The notes: a model not told the origin generated them from the letters alone. DNA of 64,000 nt from Mobiluncus curtisii subsp. curtisii ATCC 35241 (GCF_000146285.1 NZ_GL385912.1:57075-121074), one strand, 5' to 3'. Numbered from the stretch's first letter, positions 1-9,606 are shown. Program-made: numbers and translations.

Positions 1-1012
1 CGTCAAAAACATCATCCGAGTGGTGTTCGCCAATCCACTTCTGAATCGAACCACCGGCTGCCGCGTCCATCTGTTTCCGAGCCTCCGCAGGCTTAACCAG
101 GACCTGCCACAGCATGTTCTTGGCTTCTTCCACCGAGTGATAAAAAAATGGGTAGTCTGCCGGCACCAAGGCGTGAGCCCATTCGAGGTCAGGAAAGACG
201 CCGATGACTCCCGCCCCCAAGGCTTCCACGTATTCGATGCCGTAAGATTCTTCCTCAGTGGTCGCCAGGAAAGCGGTCGTATGCGCCAAAGCCTCCCAAT
301 AGGACTGGCGCGTGGCTGTCAGGGGTCCCACCCAAATCCAGTCACGATGGGAAAACTTCATGGCGGCTTCGCTGACCAGGTGGGTTTCGTGCAAACGCAT
401 CTCGACCCGCAGCGGAATCTGGCGGTGTACCCAGTTGACCACGTCCAAGAAAATATCCGGGCGCTTCTTTGCCGAAAGATAAATCGAGGGGTAGAGCACG
501 ACCGGAATCTCCGTCTCTACCCGCGGACGGACATGAGCCAGACGGAACCCCAGGTTTACCCACCCCAGCTGCATCTGTTCATGCAGCGGTTTCACAGTCC
601 ATTTTTCTGCCATCTCCCGGACTTCCATAGCGGTGCGTTCCGAGTTCGCAAAAGTGGGGAACAGGGCACAGGACAGAGCCATGGAGGCAATGCCTTCTAC
701 CGTCGTCAATTCGCGCGGAGACCACCACATGAAGTTCATGATGTGCGGTTTCGTCGCTCCGGCATTGTGCATTTTTTGCCACAGTCGCGGTGAATCAATG
801 ACATCCATATTGATAACCGCCGTGTCAGTCGGGTCGAGCATCTCGAGGGGAGCCACACTGAAGTTTTCGGCGCGCCGGGCGGGACCGCCTATCAGGATGG
901 AGTCGGGGAAGTTACGCAAAACCCGTCGCACCAGAGTGTCGCCGGCAGAATGCCCAGACACCCGCCCGGCTTCGTCAACTTGGGCATTTTCCCACTTGAT
1001 TGCCAATTTCAT
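1..1012 (-). CDS. Glycosyltransferase, GT-B fold (partial, 3' end beyond window)
   Basis: The frame opens with ATG at 1012 and runs without a stop to the window edge, giving at least 337 codons. The C-terminal half carries the pattern of retaining GT-B glycosyltransferases: a YPSIYLSAKKRPD stretch, then WVGPLTATRQSYWEALA and EEESYGIEYVEALGAGVIGVF, which matches the family's E-x-S-x-G...EA..G nucleotide-sugar-binding region. The N-terminal half is less typical and no donor or acceptor can be inferred. The start lies 2 bases after the hppA stop, so the two genes are probably co-transcribed and translationally coupled. No signal peptide or membrane segment is visible, so a cytoplasmic enzyme is likely. 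The family call is fairly safe; the substrate is unknown. Confidence 0.75.
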   Translation of the reverse strand, partial: MKLAIKWENAQVDEAGRVSGHSAGDTLVRRVLRNFPDSILIGGPARRAENFSVAPLEMLDPTDTAVINMDVIDSPRLWQKMHNAGATKPHIMNFMWWSPRELTTVEGIASMALSCALFPTFANSERTAMEVREMAEKWTVKPLHEQMQLGWVNLGFRLAHVRPRVETEIPVVLYPSIYLSAKKRPDIFLDVVNWVHRQIPLRVEMRLHETHLVSEAAMKFSHRDWIWVGPLTATRQSYWEALAHTTAFLATTEEESYGIEYVEALGAGVIGVFPDLEWAHALVPADYPFFYHSVEEAKNMLWQVLVKPAEARKQMDAAAGGSIQKWIGEHHSDDVFD

Positions 1013-1014
1013 GG

Positions 1015-3711
1015 TTATTCCCCTTTCTGTTCCGCAGTCCGGTCGGATGGCTGCGGGGAATCGCTTTGCGATGGCTCTGCCGTTAATTCGAGGTCGGGAA
1101 CGTGTTTCAGAAGGTCGGTGTCTGACGGTGATGCCTCGAGGATTTCGTCCAGCGCGGCCGCGTCGATGGGGGCTTCAATGCCTCCAGGGCGAGGAATCGC
1201 CTTGAATGAGGAACGGGCGACCCGATTCTTAACACTGGGAATCCCGTTCAACTCAGTGTCAACCGGAGGTTCATGATCATGCATAGCGTCCCGAGAGGCC
1301 CCGCGGATACGCATCTGATAGAAACTGCACCACACAAAGTAGGCTGAAGCCACAAAAAAGACCCCAGCTAGGATATGCACCAGCCGTGCCTGACCCTGGT
1401 TCGTCAGACTCACTGCCAATTCCACTGCCAACAGACCAAACAGGGTGGTGAATTTGATAATCGGGTTGAGAGCTACCGAGGACGTGTCCTTGAACGGATC
1501 GCCGACCGTATCACCGACGATAGTCGCATCGTGCAGTTCGGTGCCCTTCATATGCAAATCGACTTCCACGACCTTTTTCGCGTTGTCCCAAGCCCCGCCG
1601 GCATTAGCCATAAATATGGCTTGGTACAAACCAAAAATAGCGATGGAAATCAGGTAGCCGATGAAAAAGAACGGCTCGGCAAAGGCGAAAGACAGCGTGG
1701 CAAAGAACACTGCCAGGAAGATAAGCAGCATCCCCTGCTGAGCGTACTGTGTACAAATTTCTACCACCGCGCGGCTGTCTTTTTCGGAGGCTCGTTCGCT
1801 GCTGGCATCAAGGTGGATATTATCTTTGATAAACGCCACGGCGCGGTTTGCCCCGGTCGTTACCGCCTGGATAGAGGCCCCGGAGAACCAGTAAATGACG
1901 GCACCTCCGGTAATCAACCCCAGCAGGAAAGGAGCGTGCAGCAGGGAGAGATTGCCCACGGCTTGTGTGTCCTGCAAACGATTCGTGAGGGTCATGATGA
2001 TAGAGAAAATCATGGTGGTGGCGCCCACTACGGCGGTGCCGATGAGAACCGGCTTTGCCGTGGCTTTAAACGTGTTGCCCGCCCCGTCATTGTCCTCCAG
2101 CATGAGTTTCGCGGTGTCCCATGCGGGCTTAATAGTGAAGTCTGCCATCAGCTCGGCTTCGATGTTCTCGACCGATTCGATACGCGAGAGTTCATAGACA
2201 GATTGGGCATTGTCAGTGACAGGACCGTAAGAGTCCACGGCGATGGTTACCGGACCCATCCCCAAGAAACCAAAAGCTACCAGTCCAAAAGCGAACACTG
2301 CCGGAGCTGCCATCAGGGATTGCGGTATCAGCAGGGAAATCAGGAAGGCAATTCCCATCAAACCCACTATCGTCATCCCCAGCCAGTACCCGGACATATT
2401 GCCGGAAACCATGCCGGACAAAATGTTTAGCGAGGCACCGCCCTCACGAGAAGATTTCACCGTTTCCCGCACGAAACGCGCTTTGGTAGAGGTAAATACT
2501 TTCACAAGTTCAGGAATCAATGCCCCCGCGAGGGTCCCGCAGGTAATGATGGTCGCCAGTTTCAGCCACAGGTGGCTGCCTTGCTCACCCAGTACAAAGA
2601 AAGTCACCAGGAAAATCAATACGATGCATAGCATCGAAGTCAGCCAGACCAGTGTCGTCAAGGGGGTCTCAAAGTTCATGCGTTTCGCGTCTCCGTAACG
2701 CCCTTTGACCCACAGGGCATTGAGGGCGTACGCCAGTGCCGCACCCAGAATCATTGCCGCGCGCACCGTAAAAATCCACACCAGCAACAGCGCCTGAATG
2801 GAAGTGTCGGGGACTGCCAGGATGACGTAAGTTACCAGGGCTACACCGGTGACTCCGTAAGTTTCAAAGCCGTCAGCGGAAGGTCCCACCGAATCTCCGG
2901 CATTGTCCCCGGTGCAGTCTGCGATAACCCCAGGGTTACGCGGGTCGTCCTCGTCAATTTTGAACACAATCTTCATGAGGTCCGCGCCAATATCGGCAAT
3001 CTTGGTAAAGATACCCCCGGCGATACGCAGGGCGGACGCTCCCAGGGACTCCCCGATGGCAAAACCGATGAAGCACGAACCTGCCACGTCAGCGGGCAGA
3101 AACACCAGAATAACCAGCATCATGAACAGTTCGAGGGAAATCAGCACGGTCCCGATGGACATCCCGGCCTGCAGCGGAATCTGGTGGACAGGGTAGGGCT
3201 TGCCGCGCAGCGAGGCAAAAGCCGCCCGGGCGTTAGCAAAAGTGTTGACCCGAATGCCAAACCAGGCAACGGCAAACGATCCGCCCATCCCCAACAGGCT
3301 GAACAACACCACAATTCCGACTTTACCCCAGCTAAATCCCACCAGTACCTTGTAGTAAATGAGAATGATTACCGTGATGAAAGCCCACAGCAGCAACAGG
3401 AATTTGCCTTGCTTCACCAGGTAGGCTTTGCAAGTGGAGTAAATGAGTTCCGCTACTTCTAGCATGGATTGATGCACTGGTAGGCTGCGGAGTTTAAAAA
3501 ACGTCACGATTCCAAATGCCAGACCTGCCAGGCACACTATCATGCCAAAGATTAGCAAGCTGGTACCGGCTATGCCGTGAACGTTAGCGAGGGACAAATC
3601 GGGAAGCACCAGGTTTGCCTCCCCGCCGCCGGGTCCGTCGCCTGGTTTTGCGCTGATTAGCGGGAATACCCCTGTCGGGCTTGCATCCAGAACCTTTAAG
3701 CTAGGAATCAT
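1015..3711 (-). CDS. hppA: Membrane-bound proton-translocating pyrophosphatase
   Basis: An integral membrane protein of 898 residues that couples PPi hydrolysis to ion pumping. Family landmarks are all present: DIGADLMKIVFKIDEDDPRNPG (about 240-261), DCTGDNAGDSVG (265-276), DSYGPVTDNA (493-502), GNTFKATAK (545-553), GGAWDNAKK (705-713) and DTVGDPFKDT (734-743). The Lys at about 549 in GNTFKA is the residue that in studied family members marks the K+-independent, H+-pumping class, so H+ pumping without K+ activation is inferred. Most family members are roughly 650-800 residues; this one has an extra hydrophilic, acidic C-terminal tail of about 95 residues after the last helix. It is followed 2 bases later by the glycosyltransferase gene. 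The ATG at 3711 is preceded by a weak GAGG. Confidence 0.95.
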   Translation of the reverse strand: MIPSLKVLDASPTGVFPLISAKPGDGPGGGEANLVLPDLSLANVHGIAGTSLLIFGMIVCLAGLAFGIVTFFKLRSLPVHQSMLEVAELIYSTCKAYLVKQGKFLLLLWAFITVIILIYYKVLVGFSWGKVGIVVLFSLLGMGGSFAVAWFGIRVNTFANARAAFASLRGKPYPVHQIPLQAGMSIGTVLISLELFMMLVILVFLPADVAGSCFIGFAIGESLGASALRIAGGIFTKIADIGADLMKIVFKIDEDDPRNPGVIADCTGDNAGDSVGPSADGFETYGVTGVALVTYVILAVPDTSIQALLLVWIFTVRAAMILGAALAYALNALWVKGRYGDAKRMNFETPLTTLVWLTSMLCIVLIFLVTFFVLGEQGSHLWLKLATIITCGTLAGALIPELVKVFTSTKARFVRETVKSSREGGASLNILSGMVSGNMSGYWLGMTIVGLMGIAFLISLLIPQSLMAAPAVFAFGLVAFGFLGMGPVTIAVDSYGPVTDNAQSVYELSRIESVENIEAELMADFTIKPAWDTAKLMLEDNDGAGNTFKATAKPVLIGTAVVGATTMIFSIIMTLTNRLQDTQAVGNLSLLHAPFLLGLITGGAVIYWFSGASIQAVTTGANRAVAFIKDNIHLDASSERASEKDSRAVVEICTQYAQQGMLLIFLAVFFATLSFAFAEPFFFIGYLISIAIFGLYQAIFMANAGGAWDNAKKVVEVDLHMKGTELHDATIVGDTVGDPFKDTSSVALNPIIKFTTLFGLLAVELAVSLTNQGQARLVHILAGVFFVASAYFVWCSFYQMRIRGASRDAMHDHEPPVDTELNGIPSVKNRVARSSFKAIPRPGGIEAPIDAAALDEILEASPSDTDLLKHVPDLELTAEPSQSDSPQPSDRTAEQKGE

Positions 3712-4002
3712 TGGTCAGCCTCGTTTCCATAGGTCGTTACCTTGTTTGTAATTTTAGGAGGTATTTCCGGTATTTTGGGGGATTCTAAGAGGAAGCTTTG
3801 ATTACGTCTGACAAAGCCGACTCCGTCGGTCTCATAATTGCCCTTAACAACCAATTGTCATTACTTAATGTCGTGGGTGAAATGGCTGATGGCACACTTA
3901 TTCAGGATAATCAAAATTGTGAGAGTTGAATAAACGAAAAATATGCGTCTGAACTCTAGACCAAACAGACCGTATTGCTGTACACTTTTTGGAAAATATG
4001 GC

Positions 4003-4026
4003 TAAAGAATGTTTAGATTCTCGCCG
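4003..4026 (+). promoter_or_regulatory. Possible flagellar-sigma (sigma-28/SigD type) promoter
   Basis: TAAA at 4003-4006 is followed by 16 bases and then GCCG at 4023-4026, resembling the TAAA-N15-GCCGATAA motif used by flagellar sigma factors. It lies 36 bases before the chemoreceptor start. The last four positions of the -10 element match poorly. The rest of the divergent gap 3712-4002 must also hold the hppA promoter, but no convincing -35/-10 pair was seen for it. Confidence 0.3.
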
Positions 4027-4062
4027 TATGACGGCAAAAAGTCCATTTATCAAGGAGGAACA

Positions 4063-5697
4063 ATGGCAAAGAGTATCTCTCGTTCGGCGAAACGTTTTAC
4101 TATCGCCATGAAGCTGGCTTTGATTACCCTGGTAATGGTGCTGGCTATGGCGCTGATTGCCGTGGTTGGGGTGATTGGCTTACGCTCTGTGAATGCTGCC
4201 ACCGCCGAGACTATGAAAGCCTCGGCGCTAAAGGAACCCATTCAAAAAATTTGGCATGCTGAAGTTTATGTACGCATGATGAGTGACTGGGTAGCACTGG
4301 AGCTGAAGCCTAAAGATAAAGATGGCGATAAGGAACGAGTCGATAAACACGATGCCATTATCGAAGAATCCATCCAGGAAATCAGTGAATCCCCGGAATC
4401 AAAGTACCTTCCCACCTTCCCGAAATTCGTTGAGACTTACCAGAAGTGGAAGACTCTGCGCGCCAATCAGTTGGTTCCTATGGCATATGCTGTCCAGGAC
4501 GGTCCGAACTACGCTGCGGATTTTTGGGATTATGGTCTCGAGACTTTTAAAAAAGGACCGCAGGACAACCTCGGACTCATTAACGCTATGGAAGAACAGC
4601 TCACCCAGGTTGGCGTAGAAATTGATAAGCGAGTCTCCACGGCAAAAGCGGACGCTGCTCGTGCTCAAACTACTATGTTCATCGAGGTGGGAGGGGTCGC
4701 TCTAGTCAGCATAGTCATTGCAATACTGTTGAGTGTAAATATGACTCGACGTATCGTTAATCCCATTCGCCAAGTTAATCAGGGACTGGAGGCTTTAGCT
4801 GGCGGTAACCTGACCGTACACATGGACATTAATAGCAACGATGAGGCTGGCGACATGGCTTGTAATATGAACTTGGCCACCGAAAGCTTAAGAGGACTGA
4901 TTGCCGATACTTACAATGTTTCCGCCAAGGTAAAAGAGTCCTCACAGCACGTTACCAACACTCTGGACGAAGTTGCGAGCAGCGCGTCCCAGGCCAATAG
5001 TCTGATTGCAAAAGTCGATAGTAGCTCAGAGCATGTCTTTTCTAATGTGTCCACCATTGCAGCCGGTTCGGAACAGATGGGTGCGTCTATTCGCGAGATT
5101 TCTTCTAACGCTACAGAGGCGGCGTCGGTTGCTCGTAATGCCACACAGGTTGCCGAGCGTACGAACAAGGTCGTAGCAAAACTGGGGGAATCTTCACAGG
5201 AAATCGGTGAAGTCGTAAAAACCATTACTAAAATTGCGGAGCAGACCAACCTGTTAGCTTTGAATGCCACGATTGAGGCGGCGCGCGCTGGCGATGCTGG
5301 GAAAGGCTTCGCAGTTGTGGCCGGTGAAGTCAAGGACCTCGCTGCTGAGACCGGTAGGGCCACGGAGGAAATTTCCACCCGTATTGAGCAAATTCAAAAC
5401 GATACTACCGGCGCGGTGGAAGCTATCGAAGAAATATCTCAAATTGTCTCTCAAATCTCTGATTTCCAAACTACTATTGCCTCCGCGGTGGAAGAACAAA
5501 CTGCTACTACGAACGAAATGAGCCGTTCTACAGCAAACGCGGCTTCGATTGCTGACGAAATAAACAGCATGATTACCGCGGTGGCTCAGGGTGGACAAGG
5601 CATCTCAGAATCGGTGGAGCACCTTTTAGAGGCGACTTCGGATTTGCGAGCCTTCGCCGATGAACTCGAATGTCACATGAGTGGATTCAAGGTTTAG
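4063..5697 (+). CDS. Methyl-accepting chemotaxis protein with extracytoplasmic sensor domain
   Basis: A transmembrane chemoreceptor of 544 residues. TM1 spans about residues 16-40, followed by a predicted helical periplasmic domain of about 160 residues (four-helix-bundle type by position), TM2 at about 203-226, a HAMP domain, and a long coiled-coil signalling domain. The hairpin tip reads [23 protein letters not shown] (about 391-413), the conserved CheA/CheW contact region. The ATG at 4063 was chosen because AAGGAGG lies immediately upstream; an earlier in-frame ATG at 4009 would add 18 residues that look like leader DNA. The gene stands alone between hppA and infC with its own putative promoter. 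Its ligand is unknown. Two further receptors at 40830-43288 lack such a sensor domain. Confidence 0.93.
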   Translation: MAKSISRSAKRFTIAMKLALITLVMVLAMALIAVVGVIGLRSVNAATAETMKASALKEPIQKIWHAEVYVRMMSDWVALELKPKDKDGDKERVDKHDAIIEESIQEISESPESKYLPTFPKFVETYQKWKTLRANQLVPMAYAVQDGPNYAADFWDYGLETFKKGPQDNLGLINAMEEQLTQVGVEIDKRVSTAKADAARAQTTMFIEVGGVALVSIVIAILLSVNMTRRIVNPIRQVNQGLEALAGGNLTVHMDINSNDEAGDMACNMNLATESLRGLIADTYNVSAKVKESSQHVTNTLDEVASSASQANSLIAKVDSSSEHVFSNVSTIAAGSEQMGASIREISSNATEAASVARNATQVAERTNKVVAKLGESSQEIGEVVKTITKIAEQTNLLALNATIEAARAGDAGKGFAVVAGEVKDLAAETGRATEEISTRIEQIQNDTTGAVEAIEEISQIVSQISDFQTTIASAVEEQTATTNEMSRSTANAASIADEINSMITAVAQGGQGISESVEHLLEATSDLRAFADELECHMSGFKV

Positions 5698-5722
5698 CAC
5701 AGGCGTTCGGTCTTTTGCTATA

Positions 5723-5754
5723 CAGGGGGTCGTTGATGCGGCAGCGTCCCCCTG
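5723..5754 (+). terminator. Terminator-like hairpin after the chemoreceptor gene
   Basis: CAGGGGG (5723-5729) pairs with CCCCCTG (5748-5754). Across a single T-T mismatch the stem continues with CGTTG against CAGCG, leaving a short loop. It begins 25 bases after the stop codon. There is no T-tract on either side, so this would be a hairpin-only terminator, a kind common in actinobacteria. Confidence 0.55.
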
Positions 5755-6045
5755 GCTTGAATCTGGTAAAATTCGAATCGGAAGTTCCTTTGCTGTGGAT
5801 TGAATCTTGTCTAGGTGCGCAAAACCGAAATGTGCGAAAACCTCGTGGATGCGCTAGAATCAACTTTGTTCGGCTGTATGCCGAAGTAAGCGGAAAGTTT
5901 TCCCACCTCCACCCGGTGTAGTTTCCTGAGGGACGCACGTCTTGGGTTATGGTCTAAAGCGCTCGGCTGTGCTTTCTATGCCACGGTTGCGGGGTAACTT
6001 TGCGTGTGCTTTGGTTCGCGGCGTGGTTACAAGCAAGGAGTCCTC
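5755..6045 (+). other. Non-coding leader region upstream of infC
   Basis: This stretch of nearly 300 bases separates the chemoreceptor terminator from the infC start and holds no supported gene. It must carry the promoter of the infC-rpmI-rplT operon. TAGAAT at about 5865-5870 is a possible -10 element with only a weak -35 partner 17 bases upstream. No recognisable L20-type leader structure or riboswitch was identified by eye. Confidence 0.4.
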
Positions 6046-7107
6046 ATTACTGACGTAAGGATTAATGACCAAATTCGGGTGCCCGAAGTGCGCCTGGTTG
6101 GTGTCAACGGCGAACAAATCGGAGTGGTGGCCACCATGAAGGCCGTCTCTTTAGCTGATGACGCCGGTCTGGACCTGGTGGAAGTCGCTCCCGATGCGCA
6201 TCCGCCAGTTTGCAAACTGATGGATTACGGCAAATACAAGTACGAAGCCGCGCAAAAGGCTCGTGATCAGCGCCGGAATCAAGCCAGTACCCAACTGAAA
6301 GAAATTCGCCTGGGACTTAAGATTGACAGTCACGACTACGAAGTGAAAAAGGGTCACATTCTGCGCTTCCTCAACGGCGGAGACAAAGTCAAAATCATGA
6401 TTAAGTTCCGGGGACGGGAACAGAGCCGCCCGGAAATGGGAATCAAACTTTTAGAACGCTTGGCTGAGGACATCGCGGATGATGGTGTTGTCGAGTCTGC
6501 CCCCCGTCAAGACGGTCGTTCTATGACTATGGTGATTGGTCCGGTTAAGAAAAAGACTGACGCCATGAGCCAGCAGCGCAAGCGCCGTGAGGACGAACGT
6601 CAAGCGAAGCGTGACGCTAAGGCGGAACGGGCGTTACGGAATCAGCAGCGGGTGGCACAACAGGCAAACGCCCCGGTTTTGAAGCCGTTGACATTTGACC
6701 AACTCGGTTCGAGCAACCTGAGCGCCGCGGCTCCTAAAGCTACAGAGCCTGCTGATGTAAAGCCGGCGAAAGCGCCAGCCCGAAAGAAACCTGCCAGCTC
6801 TGCGGACCCAGAAACTTCGGCGGCAGCGGAAAAACCTGCTGCACAGAGTCCAGCGGCTGCCCAAAGCCCGGAGGTTGGCGAAAAACCGGCAACGCGGAAA
6901 GCCCCGGCACGGAAGACAGCCGCCAAGACTGCGACAAAGACCGCTGCTAAAACTGCAAAGGCGAGCGATGCCCCTGCTGAGAGCAGTGCCAAGACTCCTG
7001 CCCGGAAAACGACTAGTACTACCAAAAAATCTGCCCCCAAGACAACCGCGGGCAAAACCGATAAACCGGCCACCAAGAAGGCCCCGCTTAAGAAAGAGGA
7101 GAAATAA
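6046..7107 (+). CDS. infC: Translation initiation factor IF-3 with Lys/Ala-rich C-terminal tail
   Basis: IF-3 binds the 30S subunit and checks start-codon choice. The conserved start of the family ([19 protein letters not shown]) begins exactly at an ATT codon at 6046, and AAGGAG sits at 6035-6040, 5 bases before it. An AUU start is known for infC in E. coli, where it permits autoregulation, so it is preferred here; an in-frame ATG at 6004 would add 14 atypical residues without a good ribosome site. The two IF-3 domains occupy about residues 1-175. They are followed by a tail of about 175 residues rich in Ala, Lys, Pro and Thr with AAKTA repeats, roughly doubling the usual length. It heads the infC-rpmI-rplT operon. 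Confidence 0.93.
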   Translation: MTDVRINDQIRVPEVRLVGVNGEQIGVVATMKAVSLADDAGLDLVEVAPDAHPPVCKLMDYGKYKYEAAQKARDQRRNQASTQLKEIRLGLKIDSHDYEVKKGHILRFLNGGDKVKIMIKFRGREQSRPEMGIKLLERLAEDIADDGVVESAPRQDGRSMTMVIGPVKKKTDAMSQQRKRREDERQAKRDAKAERALRNQQRVAQQANAPVLKPLTFDQLGSSNLSAAAPKATEPADVKPAKAPARKKPASSADPETSAAAEKPAAQSPAAAQSPEVGEKPATRKAPARKTAAKTATKTAAKTAKASDAPAESSAKTPARKTTSTTKKSAPKTTAGKTDKPATKKAPLKKEEK

Positions 7108-7108
7108 T

Positions 7109-7303
7109 ATGCCAAAGAATAAAACCCATTCTGGGACTAAAAAGCGGATTCGTGTTACTGGCTCCGGCAAACTGATGCGTGAACAGACTAATAAGCGTCA
7201 CCTGCTGGAACATAAGTCGTCTCGGCGCACCCGTCGCCTAAGCCAGGATCAGGTCGTGGCTCCGGCTGACGTGAAACGTATGAAGAAGCTGTTGGGTAAG
7301 TAA
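7109..7303 (+). CDS. rpmI: 50S ribosomal protein L35
   Basis: A small basic protein of 64 residues starting [20 protein letters not shown], with the conserved [18 protein letters not shown] core and the C-terminal MKKLLGK of L35. The ATG at 7109 lies one base after the infC stop and is served by AGAGGAG at the end of infC, so it is translationally coupled. Its position between infC and rplT is the standard operon order. The size is normal. Confidence 0.97.
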   Translation: MPKNKTHSGTKKRIRVTGSGKLMREQTNKRHLLEHKSSRRTRRLSQDQVVAPADVKRMKKLLGK

Positions 7304-7322
7304 AGGAAAAAGGAGATAAATC

Positions 7323-7706
7323 ATGGCACGTGTCAAGCGCGCAGTAAACGCTCACAAGAAACGCCGCACCACTCTGGAACGGGCCGAGGGCTACCGCGGT
7401 CAGCGTTCCCGCCTGTACCGCAAGGCTAAGGAACAGGTCACCCACAGTTTTGTGTATAACTACCGGGACCGCAAGGTCCGCAAAGGCGACTTCCGTCGCT
7501 TGTGGATTACCCGCATCAATGCGGCTTGCCGCGCCCAGGGTATGACCTACAACCGCTTCATGCAGGGTCTGCGTCTGGCTGGTATCGAAGTCGATCGTCG
7601 GATGCTGGCAGAACTGGCAGTGAGCGACATTGCTGCTTTCAATGAATTGGTTAAGGCAGCTCAAGCTGCCCTGCCCAAAGATGTAAACGCTCCCGCGGCT
7701 GCCTAA
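7323..7706 (+). CDS. rplT: 50S ribosomal protein L20
   Basis: A 127-residue rRNA-binding protein needed early in large-subunit assembly. It starts [19 protein letters not shown] and contains the conserved [17 protein letters not shown] and RDFR-like [18 protein letters not shown] segments, then the globular C-terminal domain that in other bacteria binds 23S rRNA and its own mRNA. AAAAGGAG lies just upstream of the ATG. It is third in the infC-rpmI-rplT operon, and the following methyltransferase gene begins 26 bases downstream. Confidence 0.97.
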   Translation: MARVKRAVNAHKKRRTTLERAEGYRGQRSRLYRKAKEQVTHSFVYNYRDRKVRKGDFRRLWITRINAACRAQGMTYNRFMQGLRLAGIEVDRRMLAELAVSDIAAFNELVKAAQAALPKDVNAPAAA

Positions 7707-7732
7707 GCCCAGCGTTTATCGAGCAAAACTCT

Positions 7733-8560
7733 ATGGTAGAACGCCGCGAAATTCTCGACAACCCCGGAAGCGATCGCATCCGGAAGGTGGCGGGGCTTTC
7801 GCGGCGTTCCGCGCGCCTTCGTTCGGGACTGACCCGGGTGGAAGGTCCCCAAGCAGTCACTGAGCTGCTGCACTGCGCGCCCCAGGGGGCAGTCACAGAT
7901 TTATATGTGACTGAGGCGGGTGCTGCGACTCGTCCGGAACTGCTGGAATTCGCGCAGTCCACAGTATCCGCTGGGGGACTGCATATACATACTGTTTCCC
8001 CGCAAGTTGAGAAGGCTCTGAGTGACGCTGCACAAGGGTGGATTGCAGTGGCGCGTTTCGAGGCTTTTCCGTCTGTGACAGGCTCTCCCGAGGGAAGTTT
8101 GGCTTTGATTTTGCCTGCCACCCAAGACCCCGGTAACGTGGGGACGCTGATTCGGCTGGCTGATGCTTGTGGGGCATCGACAGTGTTTATGGGGCAGGAT
8201 TGCGCAGACGCGACCAGCCCGAAAGTAATCCGTGCCTCGGTGGGCAGTGTGTTCCATGTTCCCACCCCGCGGTTCCAGGATTTGGCAGCGGTGGTGAAGG
8301 CTCTGCGAGCCGAGGGATGGACCATCGTGGGCACGTCCCTATCCGGAGACGTCATGCTGACGCCCGTTACTGCCGGGACTTGGAGCAACAAGAAAGTCGC
8401 CTGGGTCATGGGTAACGAGGCACACGGACTGGACGCAACTGAGGAGTCCTGGTGCGACGTGCTGGTGTCCATTCCCATGTTTGGGCGTGCCGAGTCCCTA
8501 AACGTGACGTCCGCAGCGACCTTGTGCTTGTGGATGAGTGCGGTTGCGCAACGGATGTAG
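7733..8560 (+). CDS. SpoU/TrmH-family RNA 2'-O-methyltransferase
   Basis: A 275-residue SPOUT methyltransferase, probably acting on 23S rRNA. The N-terminal substrate-binding part (about 1-115) is followed by the knotted catalytic domain with LPATQDPGNVGTLIRLADA (motif 1, about 124-142), VMGNEAHGL (motif 2, about 225-233) and SLNVTSAATL (motif 3, about 254-263). This arrangement is that of the TsnR/RlmB group often found behind rplT in actinobacteria. The exact target nucleotide cannot be read from sequence. It lies 26 bases after rplT and may share its transcript. A second SpoU-type enzyme is encoded at 44117-44968. Confidence 0.88.
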   Translation: MVERREILDNPGSDRIRKVAGLSRRSARLRSGLTRVEGPQAVTELLHCAPQGAVTDLYVTEAGAATRPELLEFAQSTVSAGGLHIHTVSPQVEKALSDAAQGWIAVARFEAFPSVTGSPEGSLALILPATQDPGNVGTLIRLADACGASTVFMGQDCADATSPKVIRASVGSVFHVPTPRFQDLAAVVKALRAEGWTIVGTSLSGDVMLTPVTAGTWSNKKVAWVMGNEAHGLDATEESWCDVLVSIPMFGRAESLNVTSAATLCLWMSAVAQRM

Positions 8561-8608
8561 CCGGTGGTTTTCCCGGTCGCTGCGGATTCGGCACGTAAAC
8601 GGGGGAGC

Positions 8609-9106
8609 CTAGTTCAGTGCTTTTAGCGCATCTTCAAAGTTAGGATCCGTGGTGATTTCGTCGACCAGCTGCGTGTATTTCACCACACCGTTCGGATCAA
8701 CAATCACGATAGACCGTGCGAATAAGCCTGCCATAGGGGAGTCAGCTATCTGCACGCCGTAATCCTCACCAAAACTGGAACGGAAGGCTGAAGTCGTGGT
8801 GACGTGATCAATCCCTTCTGCAGCGCAAAACCGACCCAGGGCGAAAGGAAGGTCACGCGAAACACAGACGACTTCCACCCCCTCGAGCTGGGCGGCTTCG
8901 GCGTTGAAACGACGAACAGAAGCCGCGCAAACCCCCGTATCGATAGAGGGGAAAATATTGAGAAGCACAGTCTTGCCACGTAAATCAGACAATTTCACTT
9001 CGGACAAGTCCTGTTTGACGGTCACGAAATCCGGGGCGGGAGAACCCACCGCGGGCAGTGAACCAACAGTGTTTACGGGATTACCTTGCAAATGAGTTGT
9101 AGCCAT
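8609..9106 (-). CDS. tpx: Thiol peroxidase (Tpx, atypical 2-Cys peroxiredoxin)
   Basis: A 165-residue cytoplasmic peroxiredoxin that reduces alkyl and hydrogen peroxides using thioredoxin. It has the peroxidatic Cys60 in PSIDTGVC and the resolving Cys94 in [10 protein letters not shown], the spacing expected for Tpx, plus the conserved N-terminal GSPAPDF. A third Cys (81) lies between them. The length is typical. It is transcribed in the same direction as rpmB, 181 bases upstream, and converges with the methyltransferase gene. In an organism with little oxygen tolerance it would serve peroxide detoxification. Confidence 0.95.
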   Translation of the reverse strand: MATTHLQGNPVNTVGSLPAVGSPAPDFVTVKQDLSEVKLSDLRGKTVLLNIFPSIDTGVCAASVRRFNAEAAQLEGVEVVCVSRDLPFALGRFCAAEGIDHVTTTSAFRSSFGEDYGVQIADSPMAGLFARSIVIVDPNGVVKYTQLVDEITTDPNFEDALKALN

Positions 9107-9287
9107 ATCCCCATCCTAACAGTGTCCCATCCCGGTCAGGTCAAACCATAGCGGTGCCGGGGTGAGTCTAAATTAACGCCAAAACCCGAATCACACGTCC
9201 GTGGCGGGAAGAGACTGCTGCATTTGCTGAGAACAAATACCGCGCCAAGGGCGGACCCTGACGCGGCATTCAAGAAGTGAATTGGGG

Positions 9288-9485
9288 TTAGCGACCCGTA
9301 TTACGCACCACTCGATTGGACTTAATGCACTTGGTGCACACGTTCAAATGACGGGGAGTGCCCTCGACGATGGCGCGAACCCGCTGAATGTTCGGGTTGA
9401 AACGACGCTTGTTGCGCCGGTGAGAGTGAGACACGCTCATCCCGAAACCGGGACCTTTTCCACATACATCGCATACCGCAGCCAT
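9288..9485 (-). CDS. rpmB: 50S ribosomal protein L28 (zinc-ribbon form)
   Basis: A 65-residue protein starting MAAVCDVCGKGPGFGMSVSH with two CxxC pairs (CDVC and CTKC), i.e. the zinc-binding version of L28. The ATG at 9485 was chosen because it gives the family's N-terminus; an upstream in-frame start at 9527 would add 14 unrelated residues. It stands alone, without rpmG, and tpx follows 181 bases downstream on the same strand. The tpx-rpmB gap (9107-9287) contains only a weak CCGCG/CGCGG inverted repeat near 9240-9265. Confidence 0.95.
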   Translation of the reverse strand: MAAVCDVCGKGPGFGMSVSHSHRRNKRRFNPNIQRVRAIVEGTPRHLNVCTKCIKSNRVVRNTGR

Positions 9486-9606
9486 GTTCTTACCTCTGAT
9501 TTCCTGTAATTTTTCAAAGCCATTCACGGGGTTGAACCCGCAGCTCTAAACGAGCAACCTCACTATGATAAGGCAAAACCCGCTGATTTTCAAATCGTAT
9601 CCCACT

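Noticed and set aside
6634..7170. Long reverse-strand open frames across the infC tail
   Set aside because: They are shadows of the repetitive Lys/Ala codons and encode low-complexity sequence with no family match. The same applies to frames opposite sigA near 61674-62330 and to frames opposite rne.
9525..9600. Possible tRNA on the minus strand because of a GGGTTCAACCCC segment
   Set aside because: The T-arm does not form five proper pairs and no acceptor, anticodon or D-arm can be built; the segment lies in the rpmB leader.
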